Shown one piece after another: positions 44,932 through 55,467 of a stretch of DNA of 64,000 nucleotides. The notes beneath the pieces were generated by a model that was not told the DNA's origin, searched no databases, and was given only the letters and a program-made list of their open reading frames with translations. Both the position numbers and the translations under genes were made by a program. This DNA comes from Mytilinidion resinicola (lineage: Eukaryota > Ascomycota > Dothideomycetes > Mytilinidiales > Mytilinidiaceae): contig NW_022985443.1 in the NCBI RefSeq assembly GCF_010093595.1, forward strand, positions 1,828,993 through 1,892,992, given 5' to 3'. Every line of letters begins with the position of its first letter. Positions within the stretch are counted from its first letter, which is position 1.

Positions 44932-45077
44932 CAAGGGGGTAACCTGAGCGGGCTGCTCGCCCTCCCTGTCAGTTTTGGGGGCATTATAGTTGTACCCGCA
45001 CAATTTTCCTAGGATATTACTATAATGCCCCTGAAACTGACAGGGAGGGCGAGCAGCCCGCTCAGGTTACCCCCTTG
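44932..45077. mobile_element. palindromic MITE with TA target duplication
   Basis: A 146-bp near-perfect palindrome: arms of about 58 bp starting CAAGGGGGTAACCTGAGCGG, with only about two mismatches (TTGG / CAGG region), and a loop of ~28 bp. It is bordered by TA on both sides (44930-44931 and 45078-45079), as expected for Tc1/mariner/pogo-type transposition. It has no coding capacity. The high arm identity suggests recent insertion or recent activity. It lies between non-coding accessory sequence and the DUF3176 gene. Confidence 0.75.
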
Positions 45078-45946
45078 TATTCTACCCTCTTAGTAAACCC
45101 TAATCCGTGCCTTACATAGTAAATTAGCTACTATAAGATATATATGGGTTAAGGGATATTCTTACCTAACGAAAGAGGTTCTCATCTTTAGGATACGACT
45201 AGTTTTCACGTAGCTTTCCATTCAGCCGCGGCAGGCTGAAGGTTGAAACGAACTCATGCCACATTAGAATAGGCGAAGCCAGTGATGTCGGTCAGGCAAC
45301 AAGGCACCAAAAGTTTCCACCTTTAGAACACCGCAACCAACGCCAAATACGCTCCGAAAAGTACTCGAGGAGGCTGATGTTAATGCTTGCACCGCCTTTT
45401 TTTGATAATTTCGACTGCTTTTCAACAGTTTGTGGTTGATGAGGAGTTTTTCTGCCTCGGTGCCTTGACCGACATCACTCCCTTCGCCTACTCTATGTTC
45501 AGCGCAGAGCTTCCACAATATCATTTGTCCGTAGCCCCTCACTGCTATTCTAACGTGGAGTGAGCTGACTGGAGCGAGGGCGCGGGCACAGCCCCCGATT
45601 CCGCTTGTTCTGGACTTGCTTTTGCCCCGATACCAATCCAGCTTGTGGCGGCATGCTGTGATTAGCGTGCAGATGGCTGCAAGGGTAAATGATGTACCGT
45701 ACTGGAAGCTTATGAGAGAGGTTTGATTGGCCGGAATAGTCTTTGCAGGGTTAGAATAGCCTTCGTTACACAGCAGCATGCGGCCACAAGCTGTACCGCC
45801 TTATCTACACATCCATCTTTCCACCTTCGATACCAACCGATGCAAGAGTGTCCAAACATAGCCTCGACGAGGCTGAATCTGCTCTCTTGCTTATAAACCG
45901 GTACGTTCGCATTAAGATTTCGTGCTTCATAACATTTCACGCAAAA

Positions 45947-48046
45947 ATGGACCTGCGTATTTCCTGTCCAATTACAGGAACGGAGCCGTCTCTCCAACCA
46001 CGACTTGACTTATCTGATAGTCTTCCCGGCGAGACATTCCACGACCGACCTTCAATAGAAAGAATCTCACCGGTATTATCCATAGACCACGGCGAAGATG
46101 GGATAAACGCAACACATCGCAATGCATCTATCAACAGCTATTCGACTCAAGCTTTGGCGCCGGACGTTCTGGCTACAAAAGAAAAGAATTGCAGCACACC
46201 ATTGATCGAGCCTACCTCGTCTACCAACGATCTGCCCTCTAGCAATACGAACTCTATAAAGAGCTGGGACCGAAAGAACCGAACCACAGTGTTTAAATGG
46301 TGGTGGTGGTGGGAGATAGGAGCTACAGCACTTAGCATACTGAGCATGCTTCTCATCATTGTCGTTCTCTCCACGGCCAACAACAAACCTCTCTCAAACT
46401 GGACACTACCGATTCAACCCAATTCCGTCATTGCCATTCTCACTACCGTTGGAAAGACCTCAATGATGGTGCCTATTACGGCGTGTCTGGCTCAACTCAA
46501 GTGGCAGCATTTTGACCGTCAAACTCGCCGACTAGATCACCTTCAATTATTCGATGATGCCACTCGAGGTCCCTGGGGGTCTATTATTATGCTATGCGGT
46601 GTCCGTTTCCAGGCCATAGTAGCCTCGCTCCTTGCGCTTGTTACAATAGTAGCCTTAGGGATCGAAGCAAGTGCACAGCAGATCCTAAATTTCCCCGAAA
46701 AGCTCATTCCTATGAATAACGACACGGTCATGGTGGAGGTAGGCGTGGCCTACAATTACACCTCCTCTGCGTTCGGCGACATTGCACCTGGTGGTGTACA
46801 TGGTACGAACTTCTCTGGCCTCATGCTGCATTCAAATATTAGCTAAATTGTTGTAGGTGGTTTAATGGCTTCACAGGCTTCCCTCATCAGCGGAATGACC
46901 GGAAAAGTTCCTTCGCCGAGTTTTAAATGCCCGGACTCAGCTGCAGTGTGCTCTTGGGAAGATTTCACGACACTTGGAGTGTGTAGCGACTTCAGAAATG
47001 TTCGTAGCGTCGCTACACAGAATTGTACCACGCTTTTCAACCTTACTGAAAGCGCTCATAATCAGGAGAGAAGTAAACCTTATAACTTGCAGCGGTGCAC
47101 CTGGGATTTTCCAGGACGCATGCCGTCGGACCCTAGCCTTTCATGGAATCAGGTCGGCATCCGTGGTTCGGATTTTGAACCATTTCTCCTTTCTGTGCCA
47201 GGGCAGGGCTCGTATACTGCTACACCCGATCCTTTTGCATTTCAGTTTCTGCAGAATATGGAGGTCATCGGTACAATGGCAACCATGATCATTGCCCCCG
47301 GCCGGATGATAGCACCAGATGATTGGCCTGATCCGTCATTGGAGGAAGCGTACTACTCGACGTGGTTCTTGTGCGAACAGACTTATCAAAATCTAACTGC
47401 TTTACCAGGCAGCCTTCATCAACCTCCACCTCACATTGAACGATTGGCATACAATGATACCTCCTACGGAGGCGCCATAGCAGCTTTCTACAAGTCAAAG
47501 TCAAGTGGCCAGATTTACGGGCTCGGTTTTCACGCTCTAATGGAAATATTCGATTACCCACATTCCGCTCTTAATACCTCGTTTGACAATTTCAAAACGG
47601 ATGTTGGCTCGGCTCTGGACTGGGGAGGCTATCTAGGTTCCACCAATCTGAGCGCATTCACCGAGAATCTCGCGGCCACTTTGACGACCCAAATTAGGAA
47701 CGCCCCATCCGCAGGCGGCGACAACGCTAACGCGACAACTTTTCGAGGAACGGCACAGGCGTCCACTACTTACGTCGAGGTCCGATGGCAGTGGCTCATC
47801 CTCCCCGTTGCCGAGACTCTGCTGACGGCCGTGCTCTTCGTCATCTCCGTCGCAATGACCAGACACCTGCCATTACTGAAGACCTCTGTGATCGCCCTGC
47901 TGTCGCACGGCCTGGATGGCTGCTGGGAAGACGAACTAGAGACTACAAGCCCCGAGACGGCGGAGAAGCTTGAGGATTTGGCGAAGGGGTTGTCGGCGTC
48001 CTTTCAGCCAAACAGCCAGGGTCAGCTAAGATTTGTTAGGTCATGA
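45947..48046 (+). CDS. DUF3176 membrane protein
   Basis: Exons 45947-46802 and 46857-48046 close at 681 residues. The DUF3176 signature WWWWWEIGATALSILSMLLI, then NSVIAILTTVGKTSMMVPIT, gives the first two helices, and LLALVTIVALGIEASAQQIL a third. The large region that follows has paired cysteines and many N-glycosylation sites, so it is probably extracellular. A last helix (LPVAETLLTAVLFVISVAM) and a short acidic tail end the protein. The 54-nt intron (GTACGA, AGCTAAAT, TTGTAG) is a multiple of three and contains an in-frame TAA, so retention would truncate the protein at about 300 residues. The role of this ascomycete family is unknown. Confidence 0.8.
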
Positions 48047-48153
48047 GGACTTCTGTAGAATTAAGCTCTGAGCGTGGGACCATCCTAATTGACAGAGAAA
48101 TTTTGTCGTGGCGCTCTAGCCTGCGAAAACGACCATGTGCTGTGCTTTTGTAC

Positions 48154-49083
48154 TTAAGGAATAATCCCTCGCTGAATCTGGAATGGCCAGCATCTTTCCC
48201 GATATTCTACTGGTGTCGTATGATCCAACACCCAGGACGTGGTAACGATGAAGGAATCCGCCCCATGGATAGCTGTTAATGGTTCTAGTAGCTGGCGCTC
48301 CGACCAATGATGGCCGTGTAACCCGAATGCATGTCCCTGCCATATGTGCACACGCAGGCTCTTCAACCCCCTCATGCCCGCAACCACCGCCCAGGCCGCC
48401 TCCCACGTGGCTTCGTCGTCGGGCGCGGGATCCAGATAGGAGTACTCGCAGTAGCGGCGGCGCGCGTAGCAGCGGAGCGAGAGCGCGCGGATGGTTTGGA
48501 AGAGCGGGGGGGCGAGGGCGGAGGGGAGGAAGAGGATGCAGCCGAGTTGGTTGGTGCTGAGGGTGTTTCGCGCGTAGAATTCGTGGATGCACTCGGCGTA
48601 GCTGTGGGTGGTTAGATGATATGGGGTGGGTTGGAGGCTTCTGGGAGCCGGGCTAGGGACGTACGCTAGGCGGCAGGTCTTTGGGAGGGAGAGGAGTTGG
48701 TCGATGTGTGGGGGGGAGAGCGGGAAGGAGTCGTGTGCGTATTTGACGCTGAAAGATGGGCGGTGCGGGTCGTCGAGGAGGGTGAGTTCGAGTGTCTCGT
48801 CTGGCTCGCCTTGCAACGCTAGAGCGTAGATGAGCAGCCTGATTTCCGGGGGGAGCATGACGAAGAAATTGGACTGCGATTGGGTCGATAGAGGGACGCT
48901 GGACATCGCGATGCAGGGCTCGTGTTCGGGTTGACCGAGGGGCATACGCGTTAACCAGTGTTGGTGTTTCTCTGCACTCTCGCGCACTAGCCTGGCGAGT
49001 CTTTCGTCGCTACTACTTAGACGAGGAGGACGATCCCGACCGTGAGTGAGGTAGCGATGAAATCTCTTGAGTGTTCTCGGCAT
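48154..49083 (-). CDS. DUF7730-like protein
   Basis: Exons 49083-48665 and 48601-48154 close at 288 residues. The domain starts FFVMLPPEIRLLIYALAL, the F-box/2EXR-like opening of DUF7730, and continues with LPKTCRLAYAECIHEFYARNTL across the intron. A basic N-terminal stretch (LKRFHRYLTHGRDRPPRL) precedes it. The intron is read through as an open frame, so an unspliced form would also be coding. It is convergent with the DUF3176 gene, 107 bp apart. The function is unknown. Confidence 0.7.
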   Translation of the reverse strand: MPRTLKRFHRYLTHGRDRPPRLSSSDERLARLVRESAEKHQHWLTRMPLGQPEHEPCIAMSSVPLSTQSQSNFFVMLPPEIRLLIYALALQGEPDETLELTLLDDPHRPSFSVKYAHDSFPLSPPHIDQLLSLPKTCRLAYVPSPAPRSLQPTPYHLTTHSYAECIHEFYARNTLSTNQLGCILFLPSALAPPLFQTIRALSLRCYARRRYCEYSYLDPAPDDEATWEAAWAVVAGMRGLKSLRVHIWQGHAFGLHGHHWSERQLLEPLTAIHGADSFIVTTSWVLDHTTPVEYRERCWPFQIQRGIIP

Positions 49084-49670
49084 TTTTGGGAGGTAAGAGG
49101 GTAGAAGAGTGTCGTGGCAGAGGAGACAGGACGAGGAGTGGAGGTGTTGTGCTACCGGCGTTGATGCGGGCGTGCTCCGGGGCAGGTGAATGGGACATGT
49201 GACTATTCCGAACTCACGTGAAAGCCTGCCTTCCCCACCCAAATATTTGGGGACATGAATAGCTAACTCTCTGTTGAAATGAAAGAGTAGGGGGGAGTAA
49301 AAAATCTAGCTTTCACACATTCACGTGACCGTGGAGGTCTTGCGTGGTGGGAGTATAAATGCCTTCAGCTCACTGATTCTTCAACACACGGATCGGGTTT
49401 CTTAGAGGGGTAACAAACGGACACAATGAAAATATGATGGCGCATGTAAGTCGACGCTCTCAACCTTGCGAGCTACCCTAGGAGCAAGCCTATGTAGCCA
49501 TACACGGGGTATCGCATAAACAAGAAGAAAGAGATACAAGCACGAAAGCGGGCAATCAGGACTCGTATAAAATAGTCGGCCCCGTGTTGTGACTTATGAA
49601 ATTCGGTCTTTGAACTTTCAGACCCATAACATGAAATGTACGCCGTCTTTCCTCCCCGTTCCTTACCAAC
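49084..49670. promoter_or_regulatory. intergenic with two CACGTGA sites
   Basis: TCACGTGA-type sites occur near 49215 and 49320, followed by GAGTATAAATG near 49350 on the + strand. This has the layout of a promoter facing right, yet no + strand gene follows. The DUF7730 gene reads left from 49083. Confidence 0.35.
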
Positions 49671-50810
49671 TCAAGCCAACTCAACCGGCTCCGTCTGCCC
49701 CCCTCTCCCATCCAAACTCGTCGGCAGCTCCACCGGCGCAAACTGCGTCGGATGCGGCTGCCCCGTCTCATACCGATACTTCTGATCGCCCGCCTGATCC
49801 GCCGGATGCATCGACACCCTCTGATCCCCATGCTGCGAGTACCTCGGATCCATCTTCTGATCCGGATACTGCGAGAACCTAGGATCGGGCAACGGCTTCT
49901 GATCATACTGCGGCTGCTGCCCATGCTGCGAATACCTCGGATCACTCGCGTACGGGTTCTGCGCCTGCGGCTGATACGCGCCACTCTGCCCATACGGGTT
50001 GAACGGCGGCAGCCCTGGCACGCCAAACGTCTGCGCGTGCTGCGGCTGCGGGCTCGTCATCGGGCTGCTCGTGTTGGAGTTCGGGTAGCCGGCCATGTGC
50101 TGGTAGCCCGCGGTGCCGGGCTGGAACATGGGGCTCATGAGCGCGATCTCCTTGTGGCCTGGCGCGATTGAGGTGTGTGGGTTTGGAGGAGGCGGTGGCG
50201 GGTTCTTCGCGCGCTCTGCTTTCGCTTTTGCTTCGAGCTGGTGGGTTTTTTCGACTAGTCTGTCTACGAGCTTTGAGTGCGCCTCTTTGAAGGTTTTCTT
50301 TACGAAGCTGATCATCATGATGTTGCACTTCATTTTGACGTCTTCCCTGAGGTACAGCCCCTCTTTCGGTATCCCGAGGCCCAGTTCAGCAGGTTGGGGG
50401 GGTTCGCCGGGGAGAGAGCCGCCGACGGACCATTTCGCTTTGATGTCGAGCCCTAGGGGTGCGTAGACGTGGGTTTGGAGGGCGTCGGGGAGGTCGTGGA
50501 AGCAGGCGTGGTAGGAGACGGAGCCATTGGCGAGGGAGGTGCCGGGGATGTATTGGATCTTGTCTGCGTATGCTGGTTAGAAAGGGGAATGGGTAGAAGG
50601 GATTGGGTAGTAAATGCCTTTGATGGTGTACCAAGTCGCATGGAATTCCTCTGCTGTTGCATAGGCGGGCGGTTTGCACTTGAAACGCTCTACGACGAGC
50701 GGGTTCAGCTCGATCATGGCGATGTGGTCATGGTATGTTGAAATGACGGCCTCCCTGGTGATGATGGAGGGGAGGGGCGTGATGGTTGAGAAAGTAGTCG
50801 TCTTGGACAT
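49671..50810 (-). CDS. DUF7053 domain protein with disordered tail
   Basis: Exons 50810-50618 and 50563-49671 close at 361 residues. The N-terminal domain (TTTFSTITPLPSIITREAVI.., then DKIQYIPGTSLANGSVSYHACF and KWSVGG) is DUF7053. It reads like a START-type lipid-binding fold, but the function is unknown. It ends with a helix (FVKKTFKEAHSKLVDRLVEK). The tail is Pro/Gln/Tyr-rich with repeated DPRYSQHG and DPRFSQYP units (near residues 270-310). No GT donor fits the intron. Frame and conservation are met only by a GC-AG intron (AAAG then GCATTT). Confidence 0.72.
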
Positions 50811-51702
50811 GATAGCGGTCTGGGGGTGCTTCTTGGGGGGAATACACTGTCACCCAGGCTCAAAAGACAAGAGGAAATGAAAATGCAGCAAACGGGCCGC
50901 TAAAGAGGCGGCCATTGTGTCCATATGTAGTGTTGGTGGCACGGTGCCATAGAGGGGGTTTTGGGGCTGACGGCTGGCCCTGGCTGGGCTCAGCTCAAGC
51001 AGCGGTCCCGTCGTTAGTCTGAGCTTTGAAGCTTGGTTTGTACCCCCTGTCACGCGGAAAATGATTACAAAGGTACCAGCTGCGCCTTCAACCACCGAAT
51101 TGAGCTGAGATTTATCCCTGGATACTCATCTTACCGTCTTTCCTCTTCTCTATCATCTATCACAAGAAGATACATGGAGATTGTGGCGTGCGGTGCAACG
51201 TTCTTGAAACTCAGGGCGAAGCGAAGATCCTCCACTTCGGCGGGAATTCCGCTGACACATCGATCTATTTAAAGCAGGCAAATGGACCCTGCAACTACCT
51301 ATTCCAACGACAAATCATCACGATTCACCATATCGTTTCCATCTTTACCGTAGTGCGAAATCCGGTCTTGAGAGTATTCGCTTTGGAGAAGAGATTAAAT
51401 GTCTGATTGGCCTCGACGACTTGAGCTTGTTGCATTCAAGCTCCGCCGTGCGGCTGCGCATCCCGGCGCCCTTTCAGCTGAACACCACCGAGATTCGCGA
51501 GGACCAGTCACAGCGACATCTTGAGACGACAGGCGAAAGAATTCGGAGCGTGTTATGCGCGAGGGCGTTGTTGTCCAAGTACCTCGCGAGAAGACTGAAG
51601 ACGTGGTGTGTACTGTGTCACGTTCGCGGCGTCTGATCTGTAAGAATCGAGTACCGGTCATGTGAATGGGTAAGACTCAATCGCTCCTTTGCATCACTCT
51701 AC
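50811..51702. other. intergenic, no supported gene
   Basis: Short frames on both strands only. It probably holds the divergent promoters of the DUF7053 gene and the aspartic protease gene. Confidence 0.35.
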
Positions 51703-52899
51703 ATGTCTTTTGGAATGCCATTTCCATTTATATCTACCATTGCATGCCTCTGTCTTCTCATGATACACAAAGCTTTAGCTTGCCCGTCGAACCAACAACT
51801 TTTCCCATCGTCCTCACCCCTCTCATCAGTCTTCCTCCCTTTCCTTTCTCCCGTAAACCTCAACTCACCCCCCTTCCTCCGCGTCACTATCTTCAACACC
51901 CCCATCCTCTTCCCCGTCGACACCGGCAGCACCGGCATCCTCCTCGGCCACCCCAAACTCCCCTTCCTGGACACCACCGGCTACCCGCCCGCACACTCCT
52001 ATCTCTCGAGCAGCAACTTCCTCTACACCGGTTCTCTAGTCCCACTCACCCTCACCTTCAACGGCTCCAACGACTATCCCCGAACGGTAACATCCACAGT
52101 CCCCGTGTTGATAGTCGACGCCAAAACCCACTGCCCCTGGTACAACCCCCTCACCGACGCCGGCACCTGTCCCCCAAACCCATCCAACCATTCCGACACT
52201 GGCACAGCCCTCCCGACAGCGGGGATCAGCTACATGGGCGTTGGGTTCGGGCGGAACACGGGGGATGGGGAGCAACCGCATGGCATCCCCGCCTTGAACC
52301 CGTTTCTCAACATCGATAGCATCGACGATGTCCCTGTGGACCTAAAGTCGTGGCATGCGGGCTACATCATCAACACGACCGGCGTGACGCTCGGTCTTAC
52401 ACCAAATAATACCGAGGACTTCGCGTGGGCGAAGCTGAAGCCGGGCATCACGCACGCTGAGGATTCAAGGGATTGGGCCATGCCGTCTATGTGCGTGCGG
52501 GTGAACGACGAACCAGAGGATTGCGGCGCGGCGCTCGTCGATACGGGGATCGCGCAGATGTATTTAAGGCGGGCGGTGGGGCGGGTGACGCCGAATCATA
52601 CGCTGTCGCAGCCGACGAAGCGGCGGGTTGATGATGGGGTGAGGATTGCGGTTGGTTTCTTGAGTAGCGAGGGGGCTGGCGAGGAGAAGGAGGTAGTGGC
52701 GGGGTACGAGTTTGTGGCTGGTGAGGGGAGCAAGATGGAGCCGGTGTATGTGGTGCCTGAGACGCAGAAGGAGGGTAAGGCGAGGGCGCCGTTTGTGAAT
52801 ACCGGAAGGGCGTTTCTGTTTGGGTATGAGGTGGCGTTTGATGCAGAAGCGGGGCGGTTTGGGTTGAGAGAGGTGGTGGGAGGAGGTGACTTGGTCTGA
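51703..52899 (+). CDS. secreted pepsin-like aspartic protease
   Basis: A single exon gives 398 residues. The hydrophobic start (FPFISTIACLCLLMIHKALA) is a signal peptide. The first active-site motif is FPVDTGSTGILLG (Asp near 73). The second is AALVDTGIAQMYL (Asp near 277), where the usual DTG-S/T reads DTGI. Between them are conserved Gly-rich strands and six potential N-glycosylation sites. The variant second motif leaves activity uncertain; it could be a non-peptidase relative. The GC-rich 3' half has the same codon style as its neighbours. No prosegment is obvious between the signal and the first motif, which is shorter than in classical pepsins. Confidence 0.7.
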   Translation: MSFGMPFPFISTIACLCLLMIHKALACPSNQQLFPSSSPLSSVFLPFLSPVNLNSPPFLRVTIFNTPILFPVDTGSTGILLGHPKLPFLDTTGYPPAHSYLSSSNFLYTGSLVPLTLTFNGSNDYPRTVTSTVPVLIVDAKTHCPWYNPLTDAGTCPPNPSNHSDTGTALPTAGISYMGVGFGRNTGDGEQPHGIPALNPFLNIDSIDDVPVDLKSWHAGYIINTTGVTLGLTPNNTEDFAWAKLKPGITHAEDSRDWAMPSMCVRVNDEPEDCGAALVDTGIAQMYLRRAVGRVTPNHTLSQPTKRRVDDGVRIAVGFLSSEGAGEEKEVVAGYEFVAGEGSKMEPVYVVPETQKEGKARAPFVNTGRAFLFGYEVAFDAEAGRFGLREVVGGGDLV

Positions 52900-53131
52900 G
52901 CTGTGAAGAAAGTAATGTCGTTGATGCACGGATGCCATCTGCTGAAGTGATAGTGGTTGCCAGTGGGTTTTTAATTGGCGACTATTCGGCTTGATACAGA
53001 AGAAAAGACAGTTGTATGGGTTCGACAAGTAGCCGGTGTTGTAGAATCCTAAAGGACGGCATTGCTTTAGTTGAAACGAATGTTGGGTGCGAATACCGGT
53101 CAAGCATTGGCGCTTTTTGTGAAAGCTTGAT

Positions 53132-54595
53132 CTAATAATATGGGTCATTAGGGTCGCCGATGCTAGACTTAATCATTAAGTACGGCATATCGTTGGGGAT
53201 GATTTCCTTCCAATCAGCGGGGACGCCATAGCCCGTGATTTCAATCTGGAAGACGACACCTTGTTCACTTGCCGTCTTGTGGAGTAGTTCAAGTGTCGAT
53301 CGATCAGGAATAGAAAGTGGTGACTCCCTCGGGCAATGCTTAAACTCCTGGCAGGGGCACAATTTGAGAGTACGACACTCTAAAGATAGGGCGCTCGTGT
53401 CCTTGTTTTCAAGGAACCTAAGAATCTCGTCGATGTAGTATGTTTGTTTGAATGGGTGTGCCGGATTGTTGTCAGGACCTGACATTCCGCCGCGTCCCAA
53501 TGTCAAGGAGCGGAGGCTTGCTGGAAGGGTGTGCTCAAGCGTCGCCGTAGAGAGCTCATGACGTCCAAGGGCAATGAACAGGGGAAGTTCCACATGCATA
53601 AGCATTTCCATGCTACTCAAAGAAGGCCCGGAACCACTTACGACGCCTTCAGAGAACGAGCAAGCCGATGCCATGAGCTTGAAACTTTCGAGAGTCTTAC
53701 GAACTAGCAAAAGCGCCTGATTGAGTTGAAGCATCTTGCCTTTCAGCTCGTCTCGGTAGGTATCGTAGGTCAACTTTTTGAGATTCGACGTGAACTGCAG
53801 GACTTGGCAGACCGTCTCCGGTGATATTGATGAGCCATAAGCGAGAACGAGCTCGGTGAGTGATGACGATGTTCGCGAATGTATGTGACTGAAGTAATCC
53901 GTCCAATATATAGCATGACCTGACAAAGTAAGATACGCGAAGTTGGGTAGACTGAACAGTGGGTTCATGAGCTCCAACATTGGACGATTGGTAGGAGCAG
54001 TGGTATGTCTGATGCCAAGGTGAACCTTCTGGAGTTTTTGAAACGCAAGCCTTGTCCCAACTGGCAATTCGATCAAACGTCCAACAGTCTCTGGCGTGTA
54101 AAAGTTCATGAAGTTCCTAGATAGAGTGAGATAGTTCACATTCACGGCTTTGGAGACGATGAATGCGAGCATGACGTCAACAATATCGTAAGTATCCATA
54201 AACCCTCTGTCAGGGTTTGTGATGCTAATGAGGTGATCACTGAGAGTGCGCAGTTGCTTTGACGACAGGATTTGGCGGACTCGTATTCTCCCCTGGCTAT
54301 TTACCTTACTCGGGAGCAATAGAAATATTGGCCCATATGCTATCAGGACTTTGATAAGCTCGGCAAGGTAGGGACGATCCATGATCGTGCGAAGAAAGAG
54401 GGCCAACAGGCGGAATGTGATTGGGGAGCCCATATACGAGTGGAGCTGGAAGCTGACATCGCAATAGAGAAGCTTGGTGGCCTCAGCTTGAAGCGATTTG
54501 CAGACAAGTGTAAGGCTATGACGATCTTGCTCGGGCACATACTGGAATATCTGGGGCACAAGATCCGCTGGTAAGCGGTCGAAGGGAGCGGACAT
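53132..54595 (-). CDS. F-box protein
   Basis: A single exon gives 487 residues. The F-box is at the N-terminus: PFDRLPADLVPQIFQYVPEQDRHSLTLVCKSL-type text (residues 4-35), with a following YCDVSFQLHSY. The remainder has leucine-rich, strand-like spacing (NFAYLTLSGHAIYW, SLTELVLAYGSS, LRSLTLGRGGMSG), consistent with a degenerate LRR receptor for SCF ubiquitin-ligase substrates. Members of this type recruit targets through the C-terminal region. A relic copy of its 5' end lies just upstream (54880-55085). Its substrate cannot be read from sequence. Confidence 0.8.
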   Translation of the reverse strand: MSAPFDRLPADLVPQIFQYVPEQDRHSLTLVCKSLQAEATKLLYCDVSFQLHSYMGSPITFRLLALFLRTIMDRPYLAELIKVLIAYGPIFLLLPSKVNSQGRIRVRQILSSKQLRTLSDHLISITNPDRGFMDTYDIVDVMLAFIVSKAVNVNYLTLSRNFMNFYTPETVGRLIELPVGTRLAFQKLQKVHLGIRHTTAPTNRPMLELMNPLFSLPNFAYLTLSGHAIYWTDYFSHIHSRTSSSLTELVLAYGSSISPETVCQVLQFTSNLKKLTYDTYRDELKGKMLQLNQALLLVRKTLESFKLMASACSFSEGVVSGSGPSLSSMEMLMHVELPLFIALGRHELSTATLEHTLPASLRSLTLGRGGMSGPDNNPAHPFKQTYYIDEILRFLENKDTSALSLECRTLKLCPCQEFKHCPRESPLSIPDRSTLELLHKTASEQGVVFQIEITGYGVPADWKEIIPNDMPYLMIKSSIGDPNDPYY

Positions 54596-54879
54596 GGTGT
54601 CCGTTGTTGTTGGGCCACAGGGTGTTATCTAGAGAAGAACGATGGTGTTCTGGAGAGGTGTCGATGGGCTGGGCGAGAAATTTGTTTGTTAGCAGCCAGC
54701 CTCGTGCCTTGCATTAGTCTGTGTTACCTACTTCGTATCATCGTAGAAATCCCCTTGTGTAGAAGAAGACAGTACTTTCATGACTGAACCTTCGAAACCG
54801 AGACAGCTGGTATGCCCGCCTCCGTGCAGTCTTCTCGTTTGGAGGGTAGACTGTGCATTGTTCTGCTAGCTACCGTTCT

Positions 54880-55085
54880 AGCTATGGATAGGATTTGAGG
54901 TTTGACCAGGGGACCATTTGGGGCACAAGATTCGCTGGCAGGCAGTGAAAAGAGTTAGATACAATCTCTACGGCCATTGGATGGCGAGACTGGCACAATG
55001 ATGTTAGTTGCGCGCCTCGAATCGCAGATCTGATGGTGGTTGAGAGAGGAAGTTTTGTGGTTAGGAGAGAGGGCCCTGGCACTTG
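54880..55085 (-). pseudogene. relic duplicate of the F-box gene's 5' end
   Basis: The string GGGGCACAAGATTCGCTGGCAGGC at 54919-54942 matches GGGGCACAAGATCCGCTGGTAAGC at 54553-54576 in the intact gene. The encoded CLPANLVPQM mirrors RLPADLVPQI. Upstream leader sequence is also similar (GAAGTTTTGTGGTTAGGAG near 55049-55067). The frame breaks after the first residues of the box. This is a partial tandem duplication, now decayed. Confidence 0.6.
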
Positions 55086-55467
55086 GATAGCGCTTCATGA
55101 CTCTACTCCACTTCACCGATCTATTCATAGTAACTTGTCATTCAAGCTAGCTCGTGGGCTTTTCACCTTAGTCTCTTCTGAACTGAAGTGGAATCGAAGC
55201 AACATCTAAGCTGTCGCGGCCCTCGTCACGTGCATAGTTTCTTGGCATCCGAGCTTGGGCCATTCCCAAGGGAAACTCCACAACGCGGCTCATGTTGCCT
55301 TGGAGCTCAAGCTCGACGACAACACCGCTCACCATCCCGCTTGCTGCTCCAAAGACACCACCCATCCAACTGCTTCACCTCTCTGACTTGTCGACTCCCC
55401 TTCATCCTCTCCTGCTGGGCCTTCGACATCTTCAAGCAGTCCACCATTTCGTGAATAGACAGGCATC

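Noticed and set aside
46844..46846. In-frame TAA splitting the DUF3176 gene into two frames
   Set aside because: It lies inside a 54-nt intron with good branch and acceptor signals; the gene is most likely intact.
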